This document shows positions 52,826-63,780 of a stretch of DNA of 64,000 nt, one piece after another. Each line of letters begins with the position of its first letter. Positions within the stretch are counted from its first letter, which is position 1. This DNA comes from Saprospirales bacterium (GTDB lineage: Bacteria > Bacteroidota > Bacteroidia > Chitinophagales > Saprospiraceae), in assembly GCA_016703765.1 (NCBI GenBank), contig JADJBL010000045.1, positions 372,001 through 436,000 on the forward strand, in the 5' to 3' direction. The translations under genes and the position numbers were made by a program. The notes beneath the pieces were generated by a model. The model had not been told where the DNA came from. It searched no databases and worked only from the letters and a program-made list of their open reading frames with translations.

Positions 52826-55800
52826 ATGAAAAACTTCAATTCCCAACGGAATTTATTCGCACTGCTTTGCTGGTTTCTGGCCATCCCGCTCGGATGGAGT
52901 CAGATCCAAACCCCTCTGGATATCGCCCTGCGGCACATCGAACAAAACCACAAGGCCTGGGGCCTTACGGAACGGGATGTGGCCGATATGGGGGTAAACT
53001 ATCAATATATGAGCAAACACAACGGGGTCTCACATATTTACTTTATTCAGCGCCATGGCGGCCTCGAAGTGTACAACGCCATCATGAACGTCAATATCCT
53101 TCCCGACGGGAAGGTCCTCTCCGTCGGAAAGCGCTTCCACCCGGATTTGGCCTCCCGCGTCAACGCGACCCAGCCTGCCCTGACTCCCTGGGACGCCATC
53201 CAGCAAGCTGCCGCCCAGCTCGGATACAGCGGCTGGTCGGACGTGCGGCTGATGGAAAAAACCGGCGACCAAGCCTACCGCTATTCCGGCGGTACGCTTT
53301 CCCGCTCGGATATCAAAATAACCCTGCGCTACCAGGCTATGAGCGACGGGAAGGTCCGGCTCGCCTGGGACCTCGCGATCGAAAATTTCGGAAACAGCGA
53401 CTACTGGAGCGTGCGCGTGGACGCCTTGACGGGATCGATCCTGAATAAGATCAACTGGACGGTTTCCTGCAAACTGGACGGCGACCTGTACCACAACCAC
53501 GACCGCCAGTGCCGCGATGAGGAAAACGAATATGTCTCCGTCCGGGAAGCCTTGGAGAAAAACTCCTTTTTCCTCAGCGACGGATCGGCCTACCGGGTAT
53601 TTCCGCTTCCGGTGGAAAGCCCCAACTTCGGGCCGCGGCAATTGCTGAACGACCCGGCAGACCCGACCGCATCCCCCTTCGGGTGGCACGACACCGATGG
53701 TGCGGCCGGCCCCGAATACACCTTTACCAGGGGAAACAACGTGCACGCCTACCCGGACCTGGACGGCAACTCCATGTCCGATTTTAATGTGTCGGGAGGC
53801 GCCACCCTGTTGTTCGACTTCCCCTATAACGCGGATTGGGAGCCCGATCAGATGGTGCCTGCTTCGGTGACGAACCTGTTCTATATGAACAACATGATTC
53901 ACGACATCACCTACCATTACGGCTTCGACGAGGAGGCGGGCAATTTTCAGGCTAACAATTACGGCAACGAAGGCCAGGAGGACGACTATGTCAACGCCCG
54001 CGGACAGTTTAGCGGCGATGCTCCGGTCGGAGACTTATTAAACAATGCCGATTTTTCGACCCCGCCGGACGGCCAAAACGGCACGATGCGGATGTTTTAC
54101 TGGAGCCTCGGATCCAGTCTGCTGGAGGTGACCTCCCCGGCTATTATTGCGGGCTTGTACAGCACGGGGGAAGCCGAATTCGGTCCCAGCGTAGCAGAAG
54201 AGCCGGTGAGTGGCCCCGTGGTGGAGGTGAACGACGGAATAGCCAATGAACAACTGACCGATAGCTGCGAGGACCCATTCGTAAACGCTGCGGACCTGGA
54301 AGGCAAAATCGCCTTGATCGATCGAGGCGGTTGCGCCTTTGAACTTAAAGTGCTTCTGGCAGAACAAAACGGGGCTATCGGAGCGATCATTTGCAATTTT
54401 GAGGATGCCGTATTGGGTATGGGCGGGGTTGCGAATGTAGACGAGCCCTCTATCCCTTCTATTTCTGTTTCTTCCAGCACCTGCGCCATTATCCGGCAAT
54501 ACGCCGGGACTGGCCTGGTCGTAAAACTGGCCGTCCCGACGGATGGGGGCCCCGAATTCCTGTCCGGTGATTTTGACAACGGCGTGATCGCGCACGAATA
54601 CGGCCATGGAATCTCTACCCGCCTCACCGGCGGCCCTCAGCAATCGGGCTGCCTCGGAGGAGACGAGCAGATGGGAGAGGGTTGGAGCGATTTTTTCGCC
54701 CTGATCACCTCCGTGGAAGCCGGCGATGTAGCTTCGGACATCAGGGGAATTGGCACCTATGTCATGCGCCAGTTCACAGAAGGGAAGGGTTTTCGCACCT
54801 ACCCCTATTCCACCGACTTCAACATCAACCCATTCACCTATAAAAATATCATCAGCGAAACCGTGCCCCACGGGGTTGGCGCAGTATGGAGCACCATGCT
54901 GTGGGACCTTTACTGGGCTTTTGTCGACGCCTACGGCTGGGATCCCAACCTGATCGGCGGCACGGGCGGCAACAATATGGCGATACAGCTCGTCATGGAC
55001 GGCATGAAAATGCAGCCCTGCGATCCGGGCTTTGTCGACGGGCGGGATGCCATTCTGGACGCAGACCAGGCGCTTTTCGGGGGGGCTAACCAATGCCTGA
55101 TCTGGGAGGTTTTTGCCCGCCGGGGCCTGGGCTACTTCGCCGACCAGGGCTCTTCTTTCAGCCGGGGCGATGGGAAGGAAAACTTCGACCCCCTCCCGAC
55201 CTGCATCCCGGAATTGAAGATCTCCAAGACGGCTACGGGTTTTATACAGCCGGGCGACGACATCAATTACACAATAAAAGTCGTCAACCACAAACCGGAA
55301 GCGGTGACCAATGTGGTGGTGACCGACGAACTGCCCGCCGGGGTTTCTTACAAAGCGGGTTCCGGCAGTATTACCCCAACGGTGAACGGTAACCTGCTCA
55401 GCTTCGAATTGGGTACCATGGTTTACGGAGACGAGGTGACCATCACGTTCAAAGGGGAATCCGATCCGGGGCAATACTCCATTCAACATTACCTCGAAGA
55501 ATTTGAAGAATCGACCTTCGGCATTTGGGTAGATTATCCCGCCGGAACCGTGGAGGCAAATAACGAGTGGGTCATTCAAAGCCAGGTTTCCTTCAGCCCG
55601 ACCAAGGCGTTTTTTGTGCCAAGCCTGGGGACGGAGAGCCAGCAAATCCTCCAGCTCGTTCAGGCCCAGCCCGTGCAGGGAGATGTGCCTGTCCTGCGTT
55701 TTTACCACAGGTACCAAACCCAGCCGGGAGCGGACGGGGGTTATGTACAGGTGTCCGTCGATGAAGGAAACAACTGGGTCGGGGTCGCCAACAAGTTTCT

Positions 55801-56389
55801 ACAAAATGGTTATCCCGGACCTATTACCTATACGACCTTTGTCGTGCCCAACCTGAGCGCTTTTACGGGCAACAGCAACGGGTTTATTGCTTCCTATGTG
55901 GACTTGAGCGAATACGCGGGCGAAGACATCCAGTTCCGCTTCAAATTCGGCACCGATGAGTCGATCGCAGAGGGCGCCGGATGGTATGTGGACGATGTGG
56001 AAATGATGGACCTGCTCAGCTACAACAGCGAAGCTTGCGTGAGCTCCGATGAAGGCGACCAGGCTTGCGCCTCGGCGCCTTCCCTGGGTACCATCGTCGA
56101 TTCTCAGCTTCCCGATGCCGTGGAGGAAGTTGCTCTCGATGGCCTTACCTTCTCCGTTTTCCCCAACCCGGCCCGGGATATTCTGAACATCCGTTTTACG
56201 GCCGATCATCCGACGGACATCAGCCTGAAAGTCATCACCCTCGACGGCAAAGAAATGCTCGCCCTCAGCGGCTCGCTAGCTGGAACTGAAATCCTCCCGC
56301 TCGATGTGTCGCAATTGCCCAAAGGCATGTATGTGATGTATGTAATTATGGAAGGAGGGAGCGCAATAGAGAAGGTATTTGTGGACTAG
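52826..56389 (+). CDS. T9SS-secreted M36 (fungalysin-like) metallopeptidase
   Basis: 1187 residues. A signal peptide (MKNFNSQRNLFALLCWFLAI) and an FTP-like propeptide (about 30-210) precede the M36 core. A PA domain is inserted (GKIALIDRGGCAFELKVLLA, about 490-560). The zinc site is HEYGHG at about 588-593 with the third ligand Glu in GEGWSDFFAL (about 616). After the peptidase come a DUF11-type beta domain (LKISKTATGFIQPGDDINYT, about 795-875), a jelly-roll/MAM-like region, and a type A C-terminal sorting domain (FSVFPNPARDILNIRF...). It is probably exported by T9SS to digest extracellular protein. Confidence 0.93.
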   Translation: MKNFNSQRNLFALLCWFLAIPLGWSQIQTPLDIALRHIEQNHKAWGLTERDVADMGVNYQYMSKHNGVSHIYFIQRHGGLEVYNAIMNVNILPDGKVLSVGKRFHPDLASRVNATQPALTPWDAIQQAAAQLGYSGWSDVRLMEKTGDQAYRYSGGTLSRSDIKITLRYQAMSDGKVRLAWDLAIENFGNSDYWSVRVDALTGSILNKINWTVSCKLDGDLYHNHDRQCRDEENEYVSVREALEKNSFFLSDGSAYRVFPLPVESPNFGPRQLLNDPADPTASPFGWHDTDGAAGPEYTFTRGNNVHAYPDLDGNSMSDFNVSGGATLLFDFPYNADWEPDQMVPASVTNLFYMNNMIHDITYHYGFDEEAGNFQANNYGNEGQEDDYVNARGQFSGDAPVGDLLNNADFSTPPDGQNGTMRMFYWSLGSSLLEVTSPAIIAGLYSTGEAEFGPSVAEEPVSGPVVEVNDGIANEQLTDSCEDPFVNAADLEGKIALIDRGGCAFELKVLLAEQNGAIGAIICNFEDAVLGMGGVANVDEPSIPSISVSSSTCAIIRQYAGTGLVVKLAVPTDGGPEFLSGDFDNGVIAHEYGHGISTRLTGGPQQSGCLGGDEQMGEGWSDFFALITSVEAGDVASDIRGIGTYVMRQFTEGKGFRTYPYSTDFNINPFTYKNIISETVPHGVGAVWSTMLWDLYWAFVDAYGWDPNLIGGTGGNNMAIQLVMDGMKMQPCDPGFVDGRDAILDADQALFGGANQCLIWEVFARRGLGYFADQGSSFSRGDGKENFDPLPTCIPELKISKTATGFIQPGDDINYTIKVVNHKPEAVTNVVVTDELPAGVSYKAGSGSITPTVNGNLLSFELGTMVYGDEVTITFKGESDPGQYSIQHYLEEFEESTFGIWVDYPAGTVEANNEWVIQSQVSFSPTKAFFVPSLGTESQQILQLVQAQPVQGDVPVLRFYHRYQTQPGADGGYVQVSVDEGNNWVGVANKFLQNGYPGPITYTTFVVPNLSAFTGNSNGFIASYVDLSEYAGEDIQFRFKFGTDESIAEGAGWYVDDVEMMDLLSYNSEACVSSDEGDQACASAPSLGTIVDSQLPDAVEEVALDGLTFSVFPNPARDILNIRFTADHPTDISLKVITLDGKEMLALSGSLAGTEILPLDVSQLPKGMYVMYVIMEGGSAIEKVFVD

Positions 56390-56397
56390 GGCTTGCG

Positions 56398-56467
56398 AGT
56401 TAATAAGTTGATAAGGGTATAAGTTATTAACAATCAAAAACTTATACCCTTATTAACTTATTAACTT
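56398..56467. repeat. Octamer-word hairpin between convergent genes
   Basis: A 28-bp stem (about 56398-56425 with 56439-56467) with one mismatch and a 13-nt loop, made of AGTTAATA/AGGGTATA words. Both genes converge on it, so bidirectional termination is likely. Confidence 0.9.
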
Positions 56468-57878
56468 ACGAAATGCTTTCTACCTGCGCCAACAGCCACC
56501 GTCTTTCGGTGAGCGGGTTGGCGTTTTCTATATCGGCCTGGAGCTGTTTGGTCTGTTTGGGATCGTAGGGGTTGACATTGGCCAGTTTCTTGGTGAGGCG
56601 GATGATGTTTTTGAAGTTGAGCTTGTGGTAGCCGATGAATTTTTTCCGGCGCATATACATCCGCATGCTTTCCAGCAGGGAATCCAGGGCATTGAACTCG
56701 TTGAGCTCGTAGTACATCTTCATGAGCATCGTGCGCGCGTTGAGGGTCATGAGGGTATCGTCGTATTCGACCTGGTGGAGCAGGGGCATGGCCTTGTCGT
56801 AGTCTTTTTTCTCGAAATGAAGCCTGGCCTTGCTGTAGTGGACAATGCTCTCGCGGTATTGCTCTTCGAGATATTGCTGAAACTCGTCGATGAAGTGCTC
56901 GGTCCATTCGAACTCCTCCAGCAGGGTGCCGTTGGTGACGACGTTGCGGAAGGTGACGCGCGAGAGGTAGCCGTCCTGAAGGAGGATCTTTTTTTCCAGC
57001 CCCCGCTTGTACAGGTCGAAAGCCGGGCGGGCGTATTGCTGCTCTCCGGCGTTCATCCGGCCGATGTAATAATTGATCGCCAGGAGGTAGAAGTCGCGGA
57101 TATCCGAATCGGCAAAGAGGCCCTCGTATTGCAGGAGGGCTTGTTTGAGTTGCTGGAAATGCGCTTCGCTGTCCTTCCCCTTGAGGGCTTTGTAACTGTG
57201 ATAATATATGGAGATGGCGGGGTTGTCCAAAAAGGTTCGTTCCTCCACGAACTGAAGCACGCCGTCGAGGAGCCCCAGGTCGTATTCGACCTTGAAGACC
57301 GTTTGGTGGGCGAGCATGAGACAGGCCTGGCGGAGTTTGGTGGAAATAAAATGGATATCGAGCGAGTTGGAGACCTCCTGCAGGTTGAGGGGCACGGTGC
57401 GGCGCAATCCACTGAGGTAATTGTATTCTTCCTGTTCGAGGAAGTAGACGTTCTCCAAATAGTTGAGGCCCCGCAGCGGCTGTTTTTCCTGTAATTCGCG
57501 GGCCGATTCCAGGGTGCGCTGGAACAATCGGCCCAATTGCCGGCGGCGGTAAACCTTTGCCAGGATGATCCTGGCCTTGACCGGGTCCTCGATCCATTCC
57601 TGGTAAACGAGGAATTCTTCCACGCTTTTGAGCAAAAAGTGCATGACCTGGCGCATTTGCGCATCGTCGTATCCGGTTCCCGGATAAATCTTTTGATAAA
57701 CTTCTTCCTTGGGCAAGGCATTCTCCTGCTTCGGATCGTCGTTCTCTATTAGGTACTCGAACAAAAGCTGCACATCCTCGCGCTGATTATGGCTCGGAGA
57801 TTGTAGCCACTTGCGCAGATCCCGGTTTTCCTTCCGGGAAAAAGTGCGCAAAATCTGGATCAAACGACTTTTTTCCAT
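56466..57878 (-). CDS. Helical protein, function unknown
   Basis: 470 residues, no signal peptide or TM segment, starting MEKSRLIQILRTFSRKENRD. It is helical throughout, with TPR-like units (HYSKARLHFEKKDYDKAMPL, about 345-365; MYYELNEFNALDSLLESMRM). I do not recognise a named family, but similar long helical proteins starting with a Leu-x-x-x-L-R-x-F-S-x-K-E motif occur in Saprospiria. It is single-gene, divergent from the T9SS exoprotein downstream. Confidence 0.75.
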   Translation of the reverse strand: MEKSRLIQILRTFSRKENRDLRKWLQSPSHNQREDVQLLFEYLIENDDPKQENALPKEEVYQKIYPGTGYDDAQMRQVMHFLLKSVEEFLVYQEWIEDPVKARIILAKVYRRRQLGRLFQRTLESARELQEKQPLRGLNYLENVYFLEQEEYNYLSGLRRTVPLNLQEVSNSLDIHFISTKLRQACLMLAHQTVFKVEYDLGLLDGVLQFVEERTFLDNPAISIYYHSYKALKGKDSEAHFQQLKQALLQYEGLFADSDIRDFYLLAINYYIGRMNAGEQQYARPAFDLYKRGLEKKILLQDGYLSRVTFRNVVTNGTLLEEFEWTEHFIDEFQQYLEEQYRESIVHYSKARLHFEKKDYDKAMPLLHQVEYDDTLMTLNARTMLMKMYYELNEFNALDSLLESMRMYMRRKKFIGYHKLNFKNIIRLTKKLANVNPYDPKQTKQLQADIENANPLTERRWLLAQVESIS

Positions 57879-58091
57879 GCCTTTAAAAAGTGTTTTTCAA
57901 CAAAACGGGTTTTGTGGCACAAAAGTTGGATAACAGGAAAGATTAGTAAAATCAACAACTTTAAAAAAATGAACCTGCCAGACCCGAAGCAAATTTCCAA
58001 AAAATCTATCAACAAAGGCCTTTTTTTGTCATTGGCTAGGATAAGTTTTTCCTACACTTTTGTATCGTCTTCGATTGTAAACGAATTGCGC

Positions 58092-61022
58092 ATGAAACTC
58101 ATGAAAAATAAAACACACACTTCCTCCTTAGCAGGGATTCTCTGCGGGATGTGTGTTTTTATGAGCAGCATGCAAATGAACGCCCAGGGTTTTGAATACA
58201 ACTTCGGCGGCAACAGTGAAGATCAAGGACAGGCTATCTTACAAACCGATGACAGAGGCTACCTAATAGCCGGTTACAGCGAATCTTTCGGAACGGACGG
58301 CGATCTGGACGTATATGTAGTACGCACGGACGTCGATGGTCAGGAAATCTGGTCCAACAATTTCGACGAAGGGTTCATCGAGCACGCTTACGGCATGGAT
58401 GCCACTCAAGATGGTGGTTTTATCATCGTGGGTGACATCCGCCAAACAGCGCTCGATTCTTTCAAAGTTTATCTGCTCAAAATCAGCCCGCAAGGCGACC
58501 TTCTTTGGAGCAACAGCTTCGGAAGCGGTTTTGAGCAAGGGTTTGACGTTCAGGCTACCGCCGATGGCGGGTATATCCTGGTAGGACGCAAACTCATCCT
58601 GCCCAACGGCGACCTAAACATCTACGTAATTAAGGCCGACGCCAACGGCGACCTGGTCTGGGAGAAAAACTTCGGCGGTTCCGGCGATGATGAAGGCTGG
58701 AGCGTGGAAGAACTCAGCGATGGCTACCTGATCGGCGGAAACGCCATCAACCCAAACACCAGCAGTTCGGACATCTACGCGCTGAAGCTCGACTTCGACG
58801 GAAACCAGGTGTGGGACTACTACTTCGACCTCCCCGCTACCTTCGAACAAAGTTTCGGGATGACCCTTGCCAGCGATGGCGCCTATGTACTGGCAGGCCA
58901 CAGCGGCTTTTCCCAGATCTTCGTAGGCAAGTTGAGCGCAGACGGATCTAGCGACCTCTGGACCCAAACCTTCAGCCAGGGCGTGGGCGGACAAGGAAAC
59001 GACGTAGTAGAGACTGACGATGGCAACTACGTGATCGGAGGGATCGTAGAAACCGATGCAACCAACATCGACCTGTTCATCGCCAAGGTGAATGCCACCG
59101 ACGGCGCCCCGATATGGACACATTCTTATGGGAGAACTCAAATTATCGACTGGGCAGAATCGCTCGTAGAAAGAGCAGATGGAGGTTTTGCCCTGGCAGG
59201 ATGGAACGGCCAAAGCGCTCAGATCTTCATCAACGATGTGAAGCTGATCAAAGCGGACGCAGATGGCCGCATCCGCACCAACTACATCGCCGGTAATGTC
59301 TTCTACGACGTCAACGGCGACACCAACCAGGACCCGGGCGAACCCGGCCTGAACGACTGGGTGATCGAAGCAAACGGAGACAATGGCTCCTCCTGGTTCG
59401 GCTCCTCCGATGAGAACGGCTTTTTCTCCGTACTCGTCGACACAGGGACCTACGATGTAAAAGCGCATGTAAGAGGGACTATCTGGGAATCTACTTTCCC
59501 GATTATCAATAACCTCTCCTTCCCGCTTACATACGATACCATCGAGGTGGAATTCCCGATGACCCCGACTTACACCTGTCCCTACCTGTTCATTGACTTA
59601 GCGACTGACGCAGTAATAGCTTGCGAAAACAGCACCTTCAAAGTGACTTATCGCAACGAAGGAACTGCCCCCGCGACCGGTGTGAATGTGGTGCTCGAAA
59701 TCGACCCCGACTGGACTTATGTCAGCTCGACGCTCCCGGTTTCAAGCCAGATCGGCGACAGCCTTTTCTTCGACATCAACGACCTGGCCCTCGGCGCCGG
59801 CGGCGATTTTGAAGTGACCTTTACCGCAAATTGCGATGCACTGACCGGAACGAACTTCTTCGTTCGGGCAGACATCTCCTCCGATGAAAATTGCGTTCCT
59901 CCTCCGTCCGGTTGGGATGGCTCCAGCCTTCTCGCCACCGCACGGTGCGACGGAGACAGCGTGGTCTTCGAACTGCGCAACATCGGCGAGGATATGGACC
60001 AGCCCTCGGGCTACATCGTGATCGAGGACGAGATCATGGGCAAAGCAGAACCCACTCCTGTTGATCCCCTTCCTGCGGGCAACTCGATGCTGGTGAAACG
60101 CGAAGCCAACGGAAGCACCTGGCGGATCGTGGCGGCTCAAAGCCCCAACCACCCCGGCAAAAGCATCCCGACCATCGCGATCGAAGGTTGTGTGGACGGC
60201 GGCGGAACGGATTTCTCCAGAGGCATGGTCACCATGTTCCCGGAAGACGAAGCCGATGTGTTTACCGCCATCGACGTACAGGAAAGCGTAGAAGGAATTG
60301 CCACGATCGACCTCAGAGGCTATCCCAAAGGATACGGCCCCGCGGGCAACGACACCATCGCGGCGAATGTAGATATCGAATACCACGTTCTCTTTCAAAA
60401 TACCACCGAAGATACCCTTTACTGGGTAGCCGTTCGGGACTCCCTCGCACTGGAACACTTGAATATTGCGACCATCCAGCCGGGCGCAGGCAGCCATCCT
60501 TACAACTTCCAGGCCTATGACAACGGCATCGTGAAGTTTGTCTTCGAAAACATCGTGCTGCCGCCCGCCAGCGCAAACCCGGATGCTTCCAAAGGGTTCA
60601 TCCAGTTCAGGATCTCGCAACAAGCCGACCTCGAAGAAGGTACGGTGATCTTCAACAAAGCCCTGCTGTTTGTAGGGTACGATGAAATTCCGGTCACAAG
60701 CGCGCTCGAACGCCACGTAATAGGCGGCGCCACATTGGGAGACTTCGTCGTCTCCGCAGACGGAGAAGTACTGATCCCGGGTGTGTTGGTGAAAATCTTC
60801 CCCAACCCGATGGGCGGCCAGTCGACCATCCTGGTAGAAGGAAAAGCCTTCAACCAACTTGAAGTGAAAGTTTACGACGCCGCCGGGCGCCTGGTTCGCC
60901 AGGAAAAATCGGCGGGCGATCAAATAGCGATGACAAAAGGCGACCTGAAAGCAGGTTCCTATTTCTTTGTTCTCGAAGCCGACGGACAGAAACTTAAAAC
61001 TGGCAAGATAATTGTTCAGTAG
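58092..61022 (+). CDS. T9SS cargo exoprotein with beta-propeller-like repeats
   Basis: 976 residues from the ATG at 58092 (MKLMKNKTHTSSLAGILCGM), with an N-terminal signal ending near MQMNAQ. Six or more repeats of about 50 residues follow (QAILQTDDRGYLIAGYSESF; YGMDATQDGGFIIVGDIRQT; FDVQATADGGYILVGRKLIL), a pattern of secreted beta-propellers. An SdrD-like B domain (GNVFYDVNGDTNQDPGEPGL), DUF11/DUF7619-type domains and a C-terminal sorting domain (VKIFPNPMGGQSTILVEGKA) complete it. It should be secreted by T9SS. Ligand or function unknown. Further upstream in-frame starts lack a signal peptide. Confidence 0.9.
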   Translation: MKLMKNKTHTSSLAGILCGMCVFMSSMQMNAQGFEYNFGGNSEDQGQAILQTDDRGYLIAGYSESFGTDGDLDVYVVRTDVDGQEIWSNNFDEGFIEHAYGMDATQDGGFIIVGDIRQTALDSFKVYLLKISPQGDLLWSNSFGSGFEQGFDVQATADGGYILVGRKLILPNGDLNIYVIKADANGDLVWEKNFGGSGDDEGWSVEELSDGYLIGGNAINPNTSSSDIYALKLDFDGNQVWDYYFDLPATFEQSFGMTLASDGAYVLAGHSGFSQIFVGKLSADGSSDLWTQTFSQGVGGQGNDVVETDDGNYVIGGIVETDATNIDLFIAKVNATDGAPIWTHSYGRTQIIDWAESLVERADGGFALAGWNGQSAQIFINDVKLIKADADGRIRTNYIAGNVFYDVNGDTNQDPGEPGLNDWVIEANGDNGSSWFGSSDENGFFSVLVDTGTYDVKAHVRGTIWESTFPIINNLSFPLTYDTIEVEFPMTPTYTCPYLFIDLATDAVIACENSTFKVTYRNEGTAPATGVNVVLEIDPDWTYVSSTLPVSSQIGDSLFFDINDLALGAGGDFEVTFTANCDALTGTNFFVRADISSDENCVPPPSGWDGSSLLATARCDGDSVVFELRNIGEDMDQPSGYIVIEDEIMGKAEPTPVDPLPAGNSMLVKREANGSTWRIVAAQSPNHPGKSIPTIAIEGCVDGGGTDFSRGMVTMFPEDEADVFTAIDVQESVEGIATIDLRGYPKGYGPAGNDTIAANVDIEYHVLFQNTTEDTLYWVAVRDSLALEHLNIATIQPGAGSHPYNFQAYDNGIVKFVFENIVLPPASANPDASKGFIQFRISQQADLEEGTVIFNKALLFVGYDEIPVTSALERHVIGGATLGDFVVSADGEVLIPGVLVKIFPNPMGGQSTILVEGKAFNQLEVKVYDAAGRLVRQEKSAGDQIAMTKGDLKAGSYFFVLEADGQKLKTGKIIVQ

Positions 61023-61092
61023 GGTAGAAGGCCCGTCAAAAGTGCTCTTTGAAATCCATTTCAAAAACCGATTACATACTTGAAACTTCGGA

Positions 61093-61123
61093 GAGGAAGG
61101 GTGCAAAAAAAGCCCCCTTCCTC
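61093..61123 (+). terminator. Terminator of the T9SS exoprotein gene
   Basis: A 9-bp GC-rich stem (GAGGAAGGG / CCCTTCCTC) with a 13-nt loop, 71 bp after the stop codon. No long T-run follows. Confidence 0.5.
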
Positions 61124-61315
61124 GAAGAAAACCCCAAAACCGGAAAGTACCCAAAACCAACCCCGAATACGATCGGGGAATTAACCCAAGTCCGATTTAA
61201 GTTGTTCTCAAGACCGATTTAAAAAAATTCCCAAAACCGACCAGGTCTTTCAAAAGAGAAAGGCCAACCCAAAAACCGGACATTAGTTAATGATGCGTGT
61301 GTAATGATGTACTCC

Positions 61316-61339
61316 CAAAGGGCCTTTTTTGGCCCTTTG
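61316..61339 (+). terminator. Hairpin with T6 loop
   Basis: A 9-bp stem CAAAGGGCC / GGCCCTTTG around TTTTTT. It is the first of three hairpins in a row before asnS. Confidence 0.5.
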
Positions 61340-61357
61340 GAACATCCTCTCAAACTT

Positions 61358-61393
61358 GGACATTTTCATGAGATTATAATTTGTTAGTAGCGC
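61358..61393 (+). repeat. Direct repeat unit, copy 1 (promoter-like)
   Basis: The 36-bp unit starts GGACATTTTCATGAG and ends ATTTGTTAGTAGCGC. It differs from copy 2 by one T. TATAATTTG within it resembles a -7/-10 element. It is followed within 5 bp by a 10-bp GC hairpin and T-run (61398-61425), as if it made a very short RNA. Confidence 0.85.
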
Positions 61394-61397
61394 AACT

Positions 61398-61425
61398 GTC
61401 CCACCCCTCCGGGGTGGGACCTTTT
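61398..61425 (+). terminator. Terminator after repeat copy 1
   Basis: A 10-bp perfect GC stem (61398-61407 with 61411-61420) with loop TCC, then CTTTTT. Confidence 0.75.
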
Positions 61426-61535
61426 TAACCCTCGCGCAGGGACAAAAACTCCGAAAGCAGAACGTTAAGAAATGATTAACAATTGATTGTGTGGAAATTG
61501 TGAACGTTTTGCCTCTTAGAGGAGTTATTTAGGTA

Positions 61536-61572
61536 GGACATTTTTCATGAGATTATAATTTGTTAGTAGCGC
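61536..61572 (+). repeat. Direct repeat unit, copy 2 (promoter-like)
   Basis: The same unit as 61358-61393 with one more T (37 bp), 178 bp downstream, again directly followed by a terminator hairpin with unrelated sequence. Confidence 0.85.
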
Positions 61573-61608
61573 GAGGGCCCGTCACCAGATGGGCCCTCTT
61601 TTTTTTTA
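61573..61608 (+). terminator. Terminator after repeat copy 2
   Basis: An 8-bp stem GAGGGCCC / GGGCCCTC with a 10-nt loop and ten T residues, a textbook intrinsic terminator. Confidence 0.9.
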
Positions 61609-61703
61609 GGTTTGTTGGGGGGGGGGTGGGGGTTTTAAGGTTTTAAAAAGAGGGGGGGGTGAGGCAGCGGGGGGGGGAGTGTTTGGGGGGGGGGGGGGGG
61701 GCG

Positions 61704-63140
<1,437 letters not shown>

Positions 63141-63194
63141 GTTTTTCAGGTTGCGGTTGCTAAGGATTATTTCTTCCCAATTTTAATGAAACTA

Positions 63195-63260
63195 CTTCTT
63201 AGCGTTCTTAGCGCCTTAGCGGTTTTGAAATTTTAACCGCAAAGACGCAAGAACGCGAAG
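63195..63260. repeat. CGCNAAG-word inverted array
   Basis: The left arm (63195-63224) is built of CTTAGCG-type words; the right arm (63235-63260) of CGCAAAG/CGCGAAG words, imperfectly complementary, around a short A/T loop. It lies between the DCC-family gene and asnS, both leftward. It is another locus-specific word hairpin in this window. Confidence 0.75.
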
Positions 63261-63333
63261 AGGCCCCCCCTCAAATCCGGAAATTATTTTCATTACGATC
63301 CTAAAAAGTTGCGAAAATATGGATTATTAACTA

Positions 63334-63753
63334 TTAGTCCAAAAACAGGCTTTTTAGTTCCGGAGTCGGCACCATACAGGATTCCCGTTTGCCGAACCAC
63401 CTGTATCGATTCCTGGCTACCCAGTTGTAGATGGCGTCCCGGATAAACTTTGGCAACAGATAGAATACCTGAAACAGCGGCCACAAAGCCCCCATGTGCG
63501 CGGAAACCCGCAGCGCCACATCGGAATGGGTATAGGCCTTCCCCCCTTCGATCAAAATGACCGAGTCGATTTGCACCAGGGAAAGTCCCACTTCCTCCAT
63601 CAACTTCTTTCCCGTCTCCGATTGCAGGGAGGCATAGCGATACCTCCGCTTCGGATCGCGCAGGATGAGGAATTGCACAAACCCGTTGCAGAGGTTGCAC
63701 ACGCCGTCGAAGAGAATAACCGAGGGGCTTGAGACACTATCTGTGGTTGTCAT
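63334..63753 (-). CDS. DCC-family thiol-disulfide oxidoreductase-like protein (DUF393)
   Basis: 139 residues. The defining D-x-x-C-x-x-C motif is in VILFDGVCNLCNGFVQFLIL, a thioredoxin-like fold. The C-terminal part YLLPKFIRDAIYNWVARNRY is typical. Biological role is unknown; many sit near DNA-repair or membrane genes. An octamer-word hairpin separates it from guaB. Confidence 0.92.
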   Translation of the reverse strand: MTTTDSVSSPSVILFDGVCNLCNGFVQFLILRDPKRRYRYASLQSETGKKLMEEVGLSLVQIDSVILIEGGKAYTHSDVALRVSAHMGALWPLFQVFYLLPKFIRDAIYNWVARNRYRWFGKRESCMVPTPELKSLFLD

Positions 63754-63780
63754 GGAATAGGAACATGATAGAAAGGACTT

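Larger units (their letters stand above)
61023..61703. other. 681-bp gap with four hairpins, duplicated unit and poly-G
   Basis: No gene was found between the exoprotein and asnS. It holds a hairpin at 61093-61123, one at 61316-61339, two copies of a 36/37-bp unit each followed by a hairpin and T-run (61358-61425; 61536-61608), and a G-rich low-complexity tract (about 61615-61701) that looks like a sequencing artefact. Confidence 0.7.

Noticed and set aside
61358..61572. Direct repeats as att sites of an integrated element
   Set aside because: Only 178 bp lie between them with no integrase or gene, so a duplicated transcription unit fits better.
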